Shown here one piece after another: positions 14,917 to 23,434 of a stretch of DNA of 47,459 bases (positions are counted from its first letter, which is position 1; every line of letters starts with the position of its first letter). The translations under genes and the position numbers were made by a program. Source of the DNA: Enterocloster bolteae (GTDB taxonomy: Bacteria; Bacillota; Clostridia; Lachnospirales; Lachnospiraceae); NCBI GenBank assembly GCA_021772025.1, contig JAETNT010000031.1, positions 1-47,459 of the forward strand. The letters run 5' to 3'. The notes under the pieces were generated by a model that was not told the DNA's origin, searched no databases, and worked only from the letters and a program-made list of their open reading frames with translations.

Positions 14917-16002
14917 ATGGGACTGATGGACAGTACCTACACCTATGAGAAATTACAGTCAAAATACAAAAATTTTACCATTCCCGCCGCCAAGCTTCTG
15001 ATTGGCGGTACAAATATTCTGGGAATTAAGGAAATTACGGTACAGAGTATTCAAATCCGTCTGTCTCTTGATTCTGCCGGAAGCGCCACCTTTTCTATGA
15101 ATGGAGATTACGATTACAAAAACGGATCTTTTCAGTCTCAGCTAAAAAGCAAAGCCGTGCTGGGGAAAATTGTGGAGGTGGAATTAGGCTATGGATCGGA
15201 TACCACCAGGATATTTAAGGGATTTCTGGCTTCCTTAACGATGAATTTTGATGTGGAATCCGGGATTACCTATGAAATTACTGCCTTAGATGCCAGACGG
15301 CTGATGATGAGCGATAACAGGAGAGAAACCATCCACAAAATCAAAAACTATTCTGACGCGGTGAATACCGTGCTGAAACGGTACAAAAAACTTTGCAGTT
15401 TAGAGGTAACCGCCACCCAGGACAATTTAGAGGATGCAGTCATCGTCCAAAAAGGATCAGACTATGATTTTATTGTGAGAAAGCTTATTGGCGAAGGAAT
15501 GGTGGACAGGGAGTTTTTTGTTGTGGCGGATAAGGCCTATTTTAGAAAGCCAAAAGGAAGCAGCTCCCCTATGCTTACCCTGGAAGTGGGAAAAGGATTA
15601 AAATCCTTTCGCAGAAGCAGCAGTTATCTGAACCAGACGATTCAATTTTTGGGGCAGGAGGAGGGAACCGGAAACAAGCTGAAAGGGGAAGCTTTGGCGA
15701 AAAATCCGGATCCTCAGGACAGTAATTTATTAGAGCCCGGACTGGTAGTGGAGCAGGCTCCGGACTGTCATTCAGAAAGTGATTTGAAAAAGCGGGCCCA
15801 GAGCCAGGCAGATAAGCTGCAGGACGACAACAATAAGGCTTCCGCCTCCTGCGTAGGCCTTCCGGAAATTGTTCCCGGGCGTTATATTAAAATTGATCGG
15901 GTAGACAGCAGCGTAAATAAAAAATATTACGTAACCGGAGTTACCCACAGCTATTCCATGGGAGGTTTTGTCACTACTATGGATATGGAAGGATGGAAGT
16001 AA
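14917..16002 (+). CDS. Hub protein, phage late control D / gp27-like
   Basis: The 361-residue protein is of the gpD/gp27/VgrG-N type. It has a beta-barrel N-terminal half (IQIRLSLDSAGSATFSMNGDYDY, then VEVELGYGSDTTRIFKGFLASL) and the segment YEITALDARRLMMSDNRRET. A second half has IVQKGSDYDFIVRKLIGEGM and GLPEIVPGRYIKIDRVDSSV. Three copies form the hub where the tube meets the spike. In many T6SS and Afp systems hub and spike domains are fused. Here they are encoded separately, the spike gene overlapping this stop by one base (TAATG). Confidence 0.93.
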   Translation: MGLMDSTYTYEKLQSKYKNFTIPAAKLLIGGTNILGIKEITVQSIQIRLSLDSAGSATFSMNGDYDYKNGSFQSQLKSKAVLGKIVEVELGYGSDTTRIFKGFLASLTMNFDVESGITYEITALDARRLMMSDNRRETIHKIKNYSDAVNTVLKRYKKLCSLEVTATQDNLEDAVIVQKGSDYDFIVRKLIGEGMVDREFFVVADKAYFRKPKGSSSPMLTLEVGKGLKSFRRSSSYLNQTIQFLGQEEGTGNKLKGEALAKNPDPQDSNLLEPGLVVEQAPDCHSESDLKKRAQSQADKLQDDNNKASASCVGLPEIVPGRYIKIDRVDSSVNKKYYVTGVTHSYSMGGFVTTMDMEGWK

Positions 16003-16766
16003 TGAATTTCTTTGACGAGCTTTTAGAATCCCGCCCTCAAAAGCCGATAATAAACGGTGTCATACGAGGCGTGGTAAAAGAAAATTGGGATGAAAAAAAA
16101 CAGGGAAAAGTCAAGGTGGAATTTTACATGGGGGAGACGGGGAAAAGCCTGAGCAGCTGGATCCCGGTAGCCATGCCTTATACAGGAAATAAAGCGGGAT
16201 TTTACATGCTTCCTGAGGTGGGATGCGAAGTGGTGGTAGGCTTTGAGATGGGAAATCCGGAATGTCCGATTGTTCTGGGCTCTCTCTGGAATAACAAAGC
16301 GCCCCTTCCCGATGAGACCCCGGAAAAAGAAAATATGGTAAAGCGGATTAAAACCAGGGGCGGCCATCAGATTTTGTTCCGGGAGGAAAAAGACAAGGGC
16401 ATACTTCAAATCAATACCCCTAAGGAATTAACGGTAAAGCTGGAGGACGAACCTGAAAAAATCACCATCCAGGACAAAAACGGGGACAACCTCCTTATTC
16501 TGGACGGAAAAAACGGAGCTGTAGCCTTAAGCGGAAAAAAGAAGCTGGAACTTCAGATTGGCGGGAAAAGCCTGATTACCCTGGAAAATGACAAGGTAAC
16601 CATTGGGGCCGGAACGGTTTCCGTAGAAGGAAAACAAAGTTTAAAGATTCAAAGCCAGTCTGCAGATGTAAAGTCAAATATGCTGGGAATAAAAGCAGAT
16701 GCCAGTCTGAAAATAGAATCCGGCGCCATGCTGGAAGTAAAAGGCGCTATGGTAAAGTTGAATTAG
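16002..16766 (+). CDS. Central spike protein (gp5/VgrG beta-helix type)
   Basis: The 254-residue protein begins with an OB-fold typical of gp5/gpV (GVIRGVVKENWDEKKQGKVKVEFY, SSWIPVAMPYTGNKAGFYMLPEVGCEVVVGFEMGNPECPIVLGSL). It continues with a repetitive beta-rich C-terminus (VTIGAGTVSVEGKQSLKIQS onwards) that would form the trimeric needle. The PAAR-like protein at 29308 should cap it. I chose ATG 16002, overlapping the hub stop as TAATG. An in-frame ATG at 15993 would add three residues. No lysozyme domain is inserted, unlike T4 gp5. Confidence 0.93.
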   Translation: MNFFDELLESRPQKPIINGVIRGVVKENWDEKKQGKVKVEFYMGETGKSLSSWIPVAMPYTGNKAGFYMLPEVGCEVVVGFEMGNPECPIVLGSLWNNKAPLPDETPEKENMVKRIKTRGGHQILFREEKDKGILQINTPKELTVKLEDEPEKITIQDKNGDNLLILDGKNGAVALSGKKKLELQIGGKSLITLENDKVTIGAGTVSVEGKQSLKIQSQSADVKSNMLGIKADASLKIESGAMLEVKGAMVKLN

Positions 16767-16776
16767 GAGAAATCAA

Positions 16777-17193
16777 ATGGACTATGGAATCGGTGCAAAG
16801 GACTTTTTAGGAAAAGGGATTCATTTTCCCATAGAACCGGATGAAGCTTCCGGACGGATCAAGCTGGTATCTGCAGAAGAAGATATTAAGCAGGCCATTC
16901 ATATTATCCTTGGCACCCGCAAAGGAGAGCGGCTGATGCATCCGGATTTTGGCTGCGATATCCACGACTTTACCTTTGGAACCATGGACTATGGGACTTT
17001 GTCCCAGATAGAAGGAAGCGTCCGGGAAGCGTTGGTTCAGTGGGAACCCAGGATTCGGGATCTGGAAGTGGAGGTCATACGGGACGAAAACCGGGACGGC
17101 CGGTTAAATATTGAGATTCATTATGTGGTGAGAACCACCAATAATCCCTATAATCTGGTATATCCTTTCTATATTAACGAAGGAGCGGAATAA
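16777..17193 (+). CDS. Baseplate wedge protein gp25/GpW-like
   Basis: The 138-residue protein has the gp25 signature: an N-terminal GKGIHFPIEPDE, then IKQAIHIILGTRKGERLMHPDFGCDI, and the conserved WEPRI (the family's EPR motif) followed by beta strands. Gp25 is one of the most conserved baseplate parts and starts sheath polymerisation by acting as a sheath-like handle. It lies between spike and gp6-like genes as in phage and Afp clusters. Confidence 0.96.
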   Translation: MDYGIGAKDFLGKGIHFPIEPDEASGRIKLVSAEEDIKQAIHIILGTRKGERLMHPDFGCDIHDFTFGTMDYGTLSQIEGSVREALVQWEPRIRDLEVEVIRDENRDGRLNIEIHYVVRTTNNPYNLVYPFYINEGAE

Positions 17194-17208
17194 AAGGAGG
17201 TGCAGGCA

Positions 17209-20200
17209 ATGGAAACCCATATTTTAACAGACAGAAGGCTGGAACAGGATTTAACCCAGGAAATCCAAAACAAGGCCGCCGTTTATGTCCCAGAGTGGAG
17301 ATTTGACATGGAGCAGCCGGATGTGGGTACGGCCATTGCCTGTATGTTTGCCCGAATGCATCAAGGCACTTTAGAGCAATATAATCGGGTTCCCCAAAAG
17401 CTTACCACAGAATTCTTCAATGAGATTCAAACTTCAATGAAACCCTCGTCACCGGCATCCGGATATGTTTCCTTTGGCCTGGTCAACGATATGGTGGAGG
17501 GGACAGAGGTTTTAAAGGGGACGGTTCTCACAACAGAAGTGACAGATAAAGAGGGAGAGCCGGTTCCCCTGGAGACAAGGGACGATCTGTATGTAAGTCC
17601 AGTAGAATTTGCCGCCGCCTACCAAAGTTATGATCCGGCAGACTATATTGGAAAGGTATATCAGGGAGAAGAGGAATACCGGCCGTTTTCCCTGTTTGGA
17701 TTTGAAGAAGCCAACTTACAGAGCCATGAGCTGTATATCGGCCACTCTGCCGTATTTGCCATAAAGGGAGGCGCGCGGATTGAACTGACTTTTGAGGAAA
17801 GTCTGGGAAAGCCGGTAGAGAATCGGTTTCTACAGGCTCTGGCAGACCCTGGCCAGGCGGTATTTTCCTATTCCCTGGGAGGGGGGTATACAGAATTTGA
17901 AGAAGTAAAGGTGGAGGATGGAAAGCTGTGCCTGATTAAACGCCAGGATCAGCTTCCATGGGGAGAACAGGAAGTGGAGGGAATTGAAAAATTTTGGCTT
18001 CGCTGCCGCCTGCTTCAGATCCATAAGCTGAAAGATTTTAGCTTTAGACGGCTGGCCTTGTCCAGTATGGCGGATTTTTTGCTTCCGGATGCCGTCCTGG
18101 GATCCGGCGCAGAACTTCCATTAGACGAATGCCTTCCTTTTGGAGAGCAGTTTAGTATTTATGATGAAGTTTATTTTGCCTCAGACGAGGCCTTCACAAA
18201 AGGCGGGGCTTTTATCCGGTTTTCCTTTCACAGAGAATTCGTAAAGATTCCCCTGACTGCCGGAAGCCGCCAGCTTACAGACTGGAAATTAATTATGCGC
18301 CGGAATCAATTTCAGGTAGAACGGGAGTACGATATTACCGTCGGGGAAGTGATCTGGGAATATTACAATGGTTCCGGGTGGGTAAGACTTTTTAAAGGCA
18401 GGGAGTATGGGGAAGTCTTTGGCATTGACACAGGGATTTACCGCCAGAAGGTTACCCTGGTGTTCTCCTGTCCAAAGGATATGGCCCCGGTTCTGGTGGG
18501 AGGTGTGGAAGCCAGATATATAAGGGCCAGGATTTGGAAAGTGAATAATGCCTTTAAGACCCAGGGGCAGTATATTTCCCCGGTGATTTCCAACATCCGC
18601 ATCCAATATCAGTATCCCCCAAACGGGGTGGAAGCAGAATATCTGGCGGTTTCCAACAATCTGGAAAAAAAGGGATTTCCGGCCGGAGCCTTTCTGGGAA
18701 AAGCGTATCCCTTTTATCCCTTTACCCAGCCGGGAGACAGGAAACCAGCCTTGTACCTGGGGTCTGCAGCCCCCTGGGAAAAGGGGCCCATCCGGATTCT
18801 CTGGGAGGTAAAAGAGGGGACTTTAGAGAAAATGCCGCCTCTTTGCTGGGAATATTACACCTGCGGCAGGTGGAAAGAATTAAACCCTGCAGACGGTACG
18901 GAAAACTTTAAGCAAACAGGGCTTCTCACCTTTTCTTCCCCGGGAGATCTGACGGAAGAGACCCTTTTTGGCCGCAGGCTTTTCTGGCTTCGGGTCAGAG
19001 ACCAGGCAGGGGCATATGGAGGAGAGAGCGATAGAACCAGTCTCCCTGTCATAAAGGGCTGGCATTACAACAGCGTTCCCATCTGGTCGGTACAGTCTAA
19101 TCTGGAGGAATCCTTTTCCCTGGAAAATTATGGAGGCGAGGCCAGGATTGCTTTATCCAACCGGGGAATCCATTTCTTAAAGGTCTGGGTCAATGAAACG
19201 GGAACCCTGGGAAAGAAAGAGGGAGAGGAGCTAAGAAAGTCCGGGAGATTAAAAGAAATCCTGGATGATAATGGTCAGGTAAAAGAACTTTGGGTTCTGT
19301 GGGAGATGGCAGACAGTTTTTCTTTCTGCAAACGAGACAGCCGCTGCTACCTTTTGGATGCCAATGAAGGCGTTGTTACCTTTGGAGATGGAAACCGGGG
19401 AAAAAAACCGGCTGTGGGAGTTACAGGGGGAATCCGGATTTCCTACAGCATCGGGTGTGGAGCAGCAGGAAATTTAAAAGCCGGAGATGTAACCGGTTTG
19501 GATTTATCTATAGGATATATCAACCAGGTAACCAATCCTCTTGCCCTGGCAGGGGGCTACGACCGGGAGACAGCCAGAGAGGCCATGGCGCGCCGGGCCG
19601 GGGAGTTAAAACACAGGTTCCGGGCAGTGACGGCATCGGATTATGAAAAACTGGCAAAAGAGGCCTCCGGCGCTGTAGAGCGGGCGTCCTGTCTAAGGTC
19701 GGTGGACGGGAAAGGCAGGAGAAGGCCGGGACACATAACCCTTTTGCTGCTGCAGAAAAATTTTGAGACAGAGAGCTACTTTTTCCCAAAATTAAAGGAG
19801 GAAGTGGCCAGATATATGGAGGATAAGATCCCAGCGGGGATGAAGGAGCAGGGACGATTCCATATTGCAGCCCCCCAATTTGTAGAAATCGGAATCAGCG
19901 CCGATGTCTGGGTGGAGGATTATAATCAAATTTTTGCCTGCCGCCGTCAGATAGAGGAACGCCTTGCCACGTTTCTCCATCCAATACACGGAAATTTTAC
20001 GGGAAATGGGTGGAGTACAGGAAAGCTTCCCGGCAGAAGCCAGGTGGATACCTGTTTAAAAGCCATACCGCTGATACGGGATATCCGCAATTTAGCAATA
20101 GCAGGGCGCTTAAGGCAGGGAGGCAGCGTTACGGAAATTAATCTGGAAGACAGAAACCGCCGGCCTTTTGTGCTTCCAATCTGCGGAAGCCACCGGATTC

Positions 20201-20217
20201 GGATTCATACAGAGTAG
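17209..20217 (+). CDS. Large baseplate wedge protein (gp6/baseplate J, Afp11-like)
   Basis: The 1002-residue protein is the putative baseplate assembly protein of CIS clusters. The N-terminus (ILTDRRLEQDLTQEIQNKAA) leads to several beta domains (about 50-620), where YYNGSGWVRLFKGREYGEVF and WEYYTCGRWKELNPADG are repeated wing-like pieces. The C-terminal third carries the baseplate J region: GVVTFGDGNRGKKPAVG, RISYSIGCGAAGN, the YDRETAREAMARRAGELKHRF helix and FRAVTASDYEKLAKEASGAV. I chose ATG 17209, 8 bases after AAGGAGG. The in-frame GTG at 17200 overlaps that site. Gp6-like dimers form the ring of the baseplate wedges. Confidence 0.93.
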   Translation: METHILTDRRLEQDLTQEIQNKAAVYVPEWRFDMEQPDVGTAIACMFARMHQGTLEQYNRVPQKLTTEFFNEIQTSMKPSSPASGYVSFGLVNDMVEGTEVLKGTVLTTEVTDKEGEPVPLETRDDLYVSPVEFAAAYQSYDPADYIGKVYQGEEEYRPFSLFGFEEANLQSHELYIGHSAVFAIKGGARIELTFEESLGKPVENRFLQALADPGQAVFSYSLGGGYTEFEEVKVEDGKLCLIKRQDQLPWGEQEVEGIEKFWLRCRLLQIHKLKDFSFRRLALSSMADFLLPDAVLGSGAELPLDECLPFGEQFSIYDEVYFASDEAFTKGGAFIRFSFHREFVKIPLTAGSRQLTDWKLIMRRNQFQVEREYDITVGEVIWEYYNGSGWVRLFKGREYGEVFGIDTGIYRQKVTLVFSCPKDMAPVLVGGVEARYIRARIWKVNNAFKTQGQYISPVISNIRIQYQYPPNGVEAEYLAVSNNLEKKGFPAGAFLGKAYPFYPFTQPGDRKPALYLGSAAPWEKGPIRILWEVKEGTLEKMPPLCWEYYTCGRWKELNPADGTENFKQTGLLTFSSPGDLTEETLFGRRLFWLRVRDQAGAYGGESDRTSLPVIKGWHYNSVPIWSVQSNLEESFSLENYGGEARIALSNRGIHFLKVWVNETGTLGKKEGEELRKSGRLKEILDDNGQVKELWVLWEMADSFSFCKRDSRCYLLDANEGVVTFGDGNRGKKPAVGVTGGIRISYSIGCGAAGNLKAGDVTGLDLSIGYINQVTNPLALAGGYDRETAREAMARRAGELKHRFRAVTASDYEKLAKEASGAVERASCLRSVDGKGRRRPGHITLLLLQKNFETESYFFPKLKEEVARYMEDKIPAGMKEQGRFHIAAPQFVEIGISADVWVEDYNQIFACRRQIEERLATFLHPIHGNFTGNGWSTGKLPGRSQVDTCLKAIPLIRDIRNLAIAGRLRQGGSVTEINLEDRNRRPFVLPICGSHRIRIHTE

Positions 20218-20233
20218 AAGGGAGCTTAAGGAT

Positions 20234-22291
20234 ATGTTGCCGGAAGAAAATCTGGATTTGGAAACTTTTGAGGAGATTATGGAGGACGTCCGCGGGATGA
20301 TTCCGTCCTTCTGCCCTCAGTGGACAGATTTTAACTATCATGATCCTGGCATTACGCTCCTGGAAATGTTTGCCTGGCTGAAGGAAATCCAGCAGTTTCA
20401 TCTGGATCAGGTCGGTCAGGAGCACAGGCGGAAATTTGCCGGGCTTTTAGGACTGAAACCTGCCCCCTATGTTCCGGCCCGCATTTTGGCAAAGCTTAAA
20501 GGGCAGGAACCTTTTACATTAAAAAAAGGCTGTAAAGTATATACAAACGGGATGTGCTTTGAGGTGGAAGAAAGCCGGTGGCTTCCCGGCGGGAATCTTT
20601 TAAGATCCAGTTTCCTTCCGGCGGGGGGAGAACCTGGGGCTTCCATAGAGCGGGAGCAGCTGGAGCTGGACGGGAGATTCCGGTTTTTCCCCTTTGGCCA
20701 TAAGCCGGGAGCAGGGGATGTCTGGGAACTTGTTTTAGAAAAGCCTGTTATTCCCGGGTGCCGGTGGAGCCTTTATGTGGAGATCTATGACGGCTATGAG
20801 GTAAAACGGAATCCCTTAACCCAGCCCCTTCCCTTTCCTTTGGCAGAACTGGAAGCCTGGTATGAAACGGAAGACGGATGGAAACCGGCGGCTGCCTTAG
20901 AGGATAATACATGGGGGCTGATACAGAGCGGATGGATTGGAATCACCACGGATTTTCCTATGGGAGAAAGCCGTAAAATCCGGTTTGTTCTAAAAAAAGC
21001 AGATTATGATACGGCGCCTATTATTACAGCGGCAGGCACTCAATATATAGAACTGGTACAAAAGGACACAAAGGCCTTTTCCGAAATGCTGTTAGTGGAG
21101 GAGGCAGATTCCCGGTTGGGCTATGTTTCATCCGGCCACTTCCTTGCACAGGAGCTGGAGGCCATGGCCTTTTGCGTAAAAGACGGATTATTTTGGCCGG
21201 TTCCCCTTAAGCGGACGCCGGAAAAAGAAAAGGCAGGAGAAACCTGCTTTGCCCTTACCGGCCATTATAAAATCGGGGAGGAGGTTCTTCTGGTCTGGTT
21301 TTATAAAGATCAGAAAGCCTTCTGCCAGCTAAAAGAGGGAACCGGCTTTCCCGGACAGAGGATAGAAACCGGTTTTGCCGGACTCATGAGAGAACGGGCA
21401 GGCCTTTTGGTAGAAGATGTGTTAAATCCCGGGGCATACAGGCAGTGGACGCCGGTGGACAGTTTCGACGGTTCCGCCCCGGAGGATCTCCATTTTCAGG
21501 TGGAGGAAGAAACCGGAAGCCTGCTGTTTGGGAACGGGTATCACGGGATGCCGCCGGAAGGGAAAATACTTCTCATCCATGTGGAAACCACCAGAGGAAC
21601 AGCCGGGAATATAAAAGCCAGCCGGATTGAGGATTGTGAATCCCTTCCTCAGAACAGCTTTTTTTCCGCCGCCGGCCACGGTTTTGGAGGAAAAGATCCG
21701 GAAAGCTTCCATGAGATCTTTCTCCGGGCAGAAACTCTCTTAAAAGAAGATTACCGGGCAATATCCGAAGACGATTTTCAACAGCTCATCCCCAAAGCGC
21801 CGGGGCTTATGATAAAGGCCTGCAAGGTGATAGAAAATCACAGGGAGGGGCAGACCATAGATATTGTAGTCCGGCCCTACAGCAAAGACGGAGTGGGACG
21901 ACTGTCCCATACTTACCGGAAAAACCTTCTGGCTTATTTAGAACCCAGAAGGCTTTTAGGCGCCAGGATCCAAATCTGGTCTCCGGAATATATCTTCCTT
22001 TTCGTCTATGCAGAGGTCCGGATCTACCATCAGTATCCTGGGGCAGGGGAGATGATAGAGGAGGTTATCCGGCAATTTTTTAAGGAACAGGAAAATGAAT
22101 TTGGCCGTCCGGTTGTGAAAGGGCAGCTTTACGGCCGCATTGACAGCCTGGAGGCGGTGGAGGAAATTTCTATGCTGACATTAGAAGCCAGAGGAAACCG
22201 AATTACCCGCAATGCCGGCGGCGATTTGATTCTGCCGCCCTACGGAGTGATTTTGCTAAAACAGGTGGAATGCCGGATTACAAACAGATAG
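20234..22291 (+). CDS. Second large baseplate protein (Afp12-like)
   Basis: The 685-residue protein begins MLPEENLDLETFEEIMEDVR and has the family motif WTDFNYHDPGITLLEMFAWL, typical of the second large baseplate protein downstream of the gp6-like gene in CIS clusters. A later part repeats baseplate J-type features (SLLFGNGYHGMPPEGKILLI, GTAGNIKAS, DFQQLIPKAPGLMIKACKVI). It likely pairs with the 17209 product in the wedge. I chose ATG 20234, because the longer reading from 20168 lies inside the upstream gene. The C-terminal part has beta-rich EISMLTLEARGNRI. Confidence 0.9.
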   Translation: MLPEENLDLETFEEIMEDVRGMIPSFCPQWTDFNYHDPGITLLEMFAWLKEIQQFHLDQVGQEHRRKFAGLLGLKPAPYVPARILAKLKGQEPFTLKKGCKVYTNGMCFEVEESRWLPGGNLLRSSFLPAGGEPGASIEREQLELDGRFRFFPFGHKPGAGDVWELVLEKPVIPGCRWSLYVEIYDGYEVKRNPLTQPLPFPLAELEAWYETEDGWKPAAALEDNTWGLIQSGWIGITTDFPMGESRKIRFVLKKADYDTAPIITAAGTQYIELVQKDTKAFSEMLLVEEADSRLGYVSSGHFLAQELEAMAFCVKDGLFWPVPLKRTPEKEKAGETCFALTGHYKIGEEVLLVWFYKDQKAFCQLKEGTGFPGQRIETGFAGLMRERAGLLVEDVLNPGAYRQWTPVDSFDGSAPEDLHFQVEEETGSLLFGNGYHGMPPEGKILLIHVETTRGTAGNIKASRIEDCESLPQNSFFSAAGHGFGGKDPESFHEIFLRAETLLKEDYRAISEDDFQQLIPKAPGLMIKACKVIENHREGQTIDIVVRPYSKDGVGRLSHTYRKNLLAYLEPRRLLGARIQIWSPEYIFLFVYAEVRIYHQYPGAGEMIEEVIRQFFKEQENEFGRPVVKGQLYGRIDSLEAVEEISMLTLEARGNRITRNAGGDLILPPYGVILLKQVECRITNR

Positions 22292-22300
22292 GGGAATGAC

Positions 22301-23434
22301 ATGAATTATTTTGTGTTTAATAAGTCCCTGGATTATGAAAGAGGGCGGATGGAACAGTGCAGGTACAGGGATGGCTGCCTGAGCCTGACAGAAGGGGCTG
22401 ACAAAGGCTTTTTTATTTCCCGGCTGCTGGACGGCAGGGAAAAGGATTTGATCTGGCACCGGCTTACCATGGAAAGCCAAAGCCCCTCAGATGCCTGTAT
22501 CCGGCTGACTTTGTACGCTTCAGAGTCCAGAAGCATTTCGTTTCACGGAAAGGCCGTGGACTTAAAAGAACTGCTTTCCTCAGAAGAATTCTCAGTTTCT
22601 GAGGTTTTGGCTGCCATAAAGCCTTATGAGGCCCAGAGGGAGATAATGCCCAGAGATTTTTTGCTTCACAGCCTGAAAGGGCGGTATCTGTGGTTTGTAA
22701 TAGAACTGCTGGGGCAGGAAGGGGAGAGTCCCCAAATAAAAGGCCTGCGGATTTCCTTTCCAAAACAGACCTGGCTGTCTTACCTTCCGCAGATTTACCA
22801 GAAAGATCCGGTAAAAGCAGATTTTTTAGGCCGGTATCTGGGGGTTTTTCAGACCATCTATGAGGATACGGAAGAAAAAATACGAAAATCTCATGAACTG
22901 CTGGACGTAAAGGGAACAGATAAGGCTTTTTTAAGCTGGCTGGCAGAATGGCTGGACACAGACAGTATTTATCTTTGGAAGGAAGAGAAGCTGAGAATGC
23001 TTTTAAGCCATTCCATAGAACTTTACCGGATGCGGGGAACCAGACAGGGGCTTATAAACCTGATTACCCTGTACACGGGAGAAGAACCTTATATTATAGA
23101 GCCTTTCCAGACAGAGGATTTAGATGAAAGAGGCTATCGGAGAGAAGAACTTTCCAGACTATATGGAGGAGATCCTTACCGGTTTTATATCCTGATTCCG
23201 GAGCATACAGTCCCGTCTTCTGCAGAATATGAGGCTTTGATGAAGCTGATATACGATATGGCACCTGCCCATATGGAAGGGGTGCTGATCCCGTTAAAAC
23301 CTTATTTGCTGTTAGGAAATTATACCTATCTTGGCATTAACAGCCGTCTGGGCCGCTACCGGGCGCTAAAGCTGGACGGACTATCCCTGCTGTCATTTAC
23401 GGCTGTGGGAGGAAGGCAAGGAGAAGAGCAATGA
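22301..23434 (+). CDS. P2 gpI-like tail protein
   Basis: The 377-residue protein has, from about residue 155, the phage tail protein domain also seen in P2 gpI and in CIS clusters: WLSYLPQIYQKDPVKADFLGR, YLGVFQTIYEDTEEKI, AFLSWLAEWLDTD, and a helix ending IELYRMRGTRQGLINLITLYTG. The N-terminal half is beta-rich and may hold a binding domain. Gp7/gpI-type proteins connect wedges with fibres. Its stop overlaps the next start as ATGA, so the two are translationally coupled. Confidence 0.9.
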   Translation: MNYFVFNKSLDYERGRMEQCRYRDGCLSLTEGADKGFFISRLLDGREKDLIWHRLTMESQSPSDACIRLTLYASESRSISFHGKAVDLKELLSSEEFSVSEVLAAIKPYEAQREIMPRDFLLHSLKGRYLWFVIELLGQEGESPQIKGLRISFPKQTWLSYLPQIYQKDPVKADFLGRYLGVFQTIYEDTEEKIRKSHELLDVKGTDKAFLSWLAEWLDTDSIYLWKEEKLRMLLSHSIELYRMRGTRQGLINLITLYTGEEPYIIEPFQTEDLDERGYRREELSRLYGGDPYRFYILIPEHTVPSSAEYEALMKLIYDMAPAHMEGVLIPLKPYLLLGNYTYLGINSRLGRYRALKLDGLSLLSFTAVGGRQGEEQ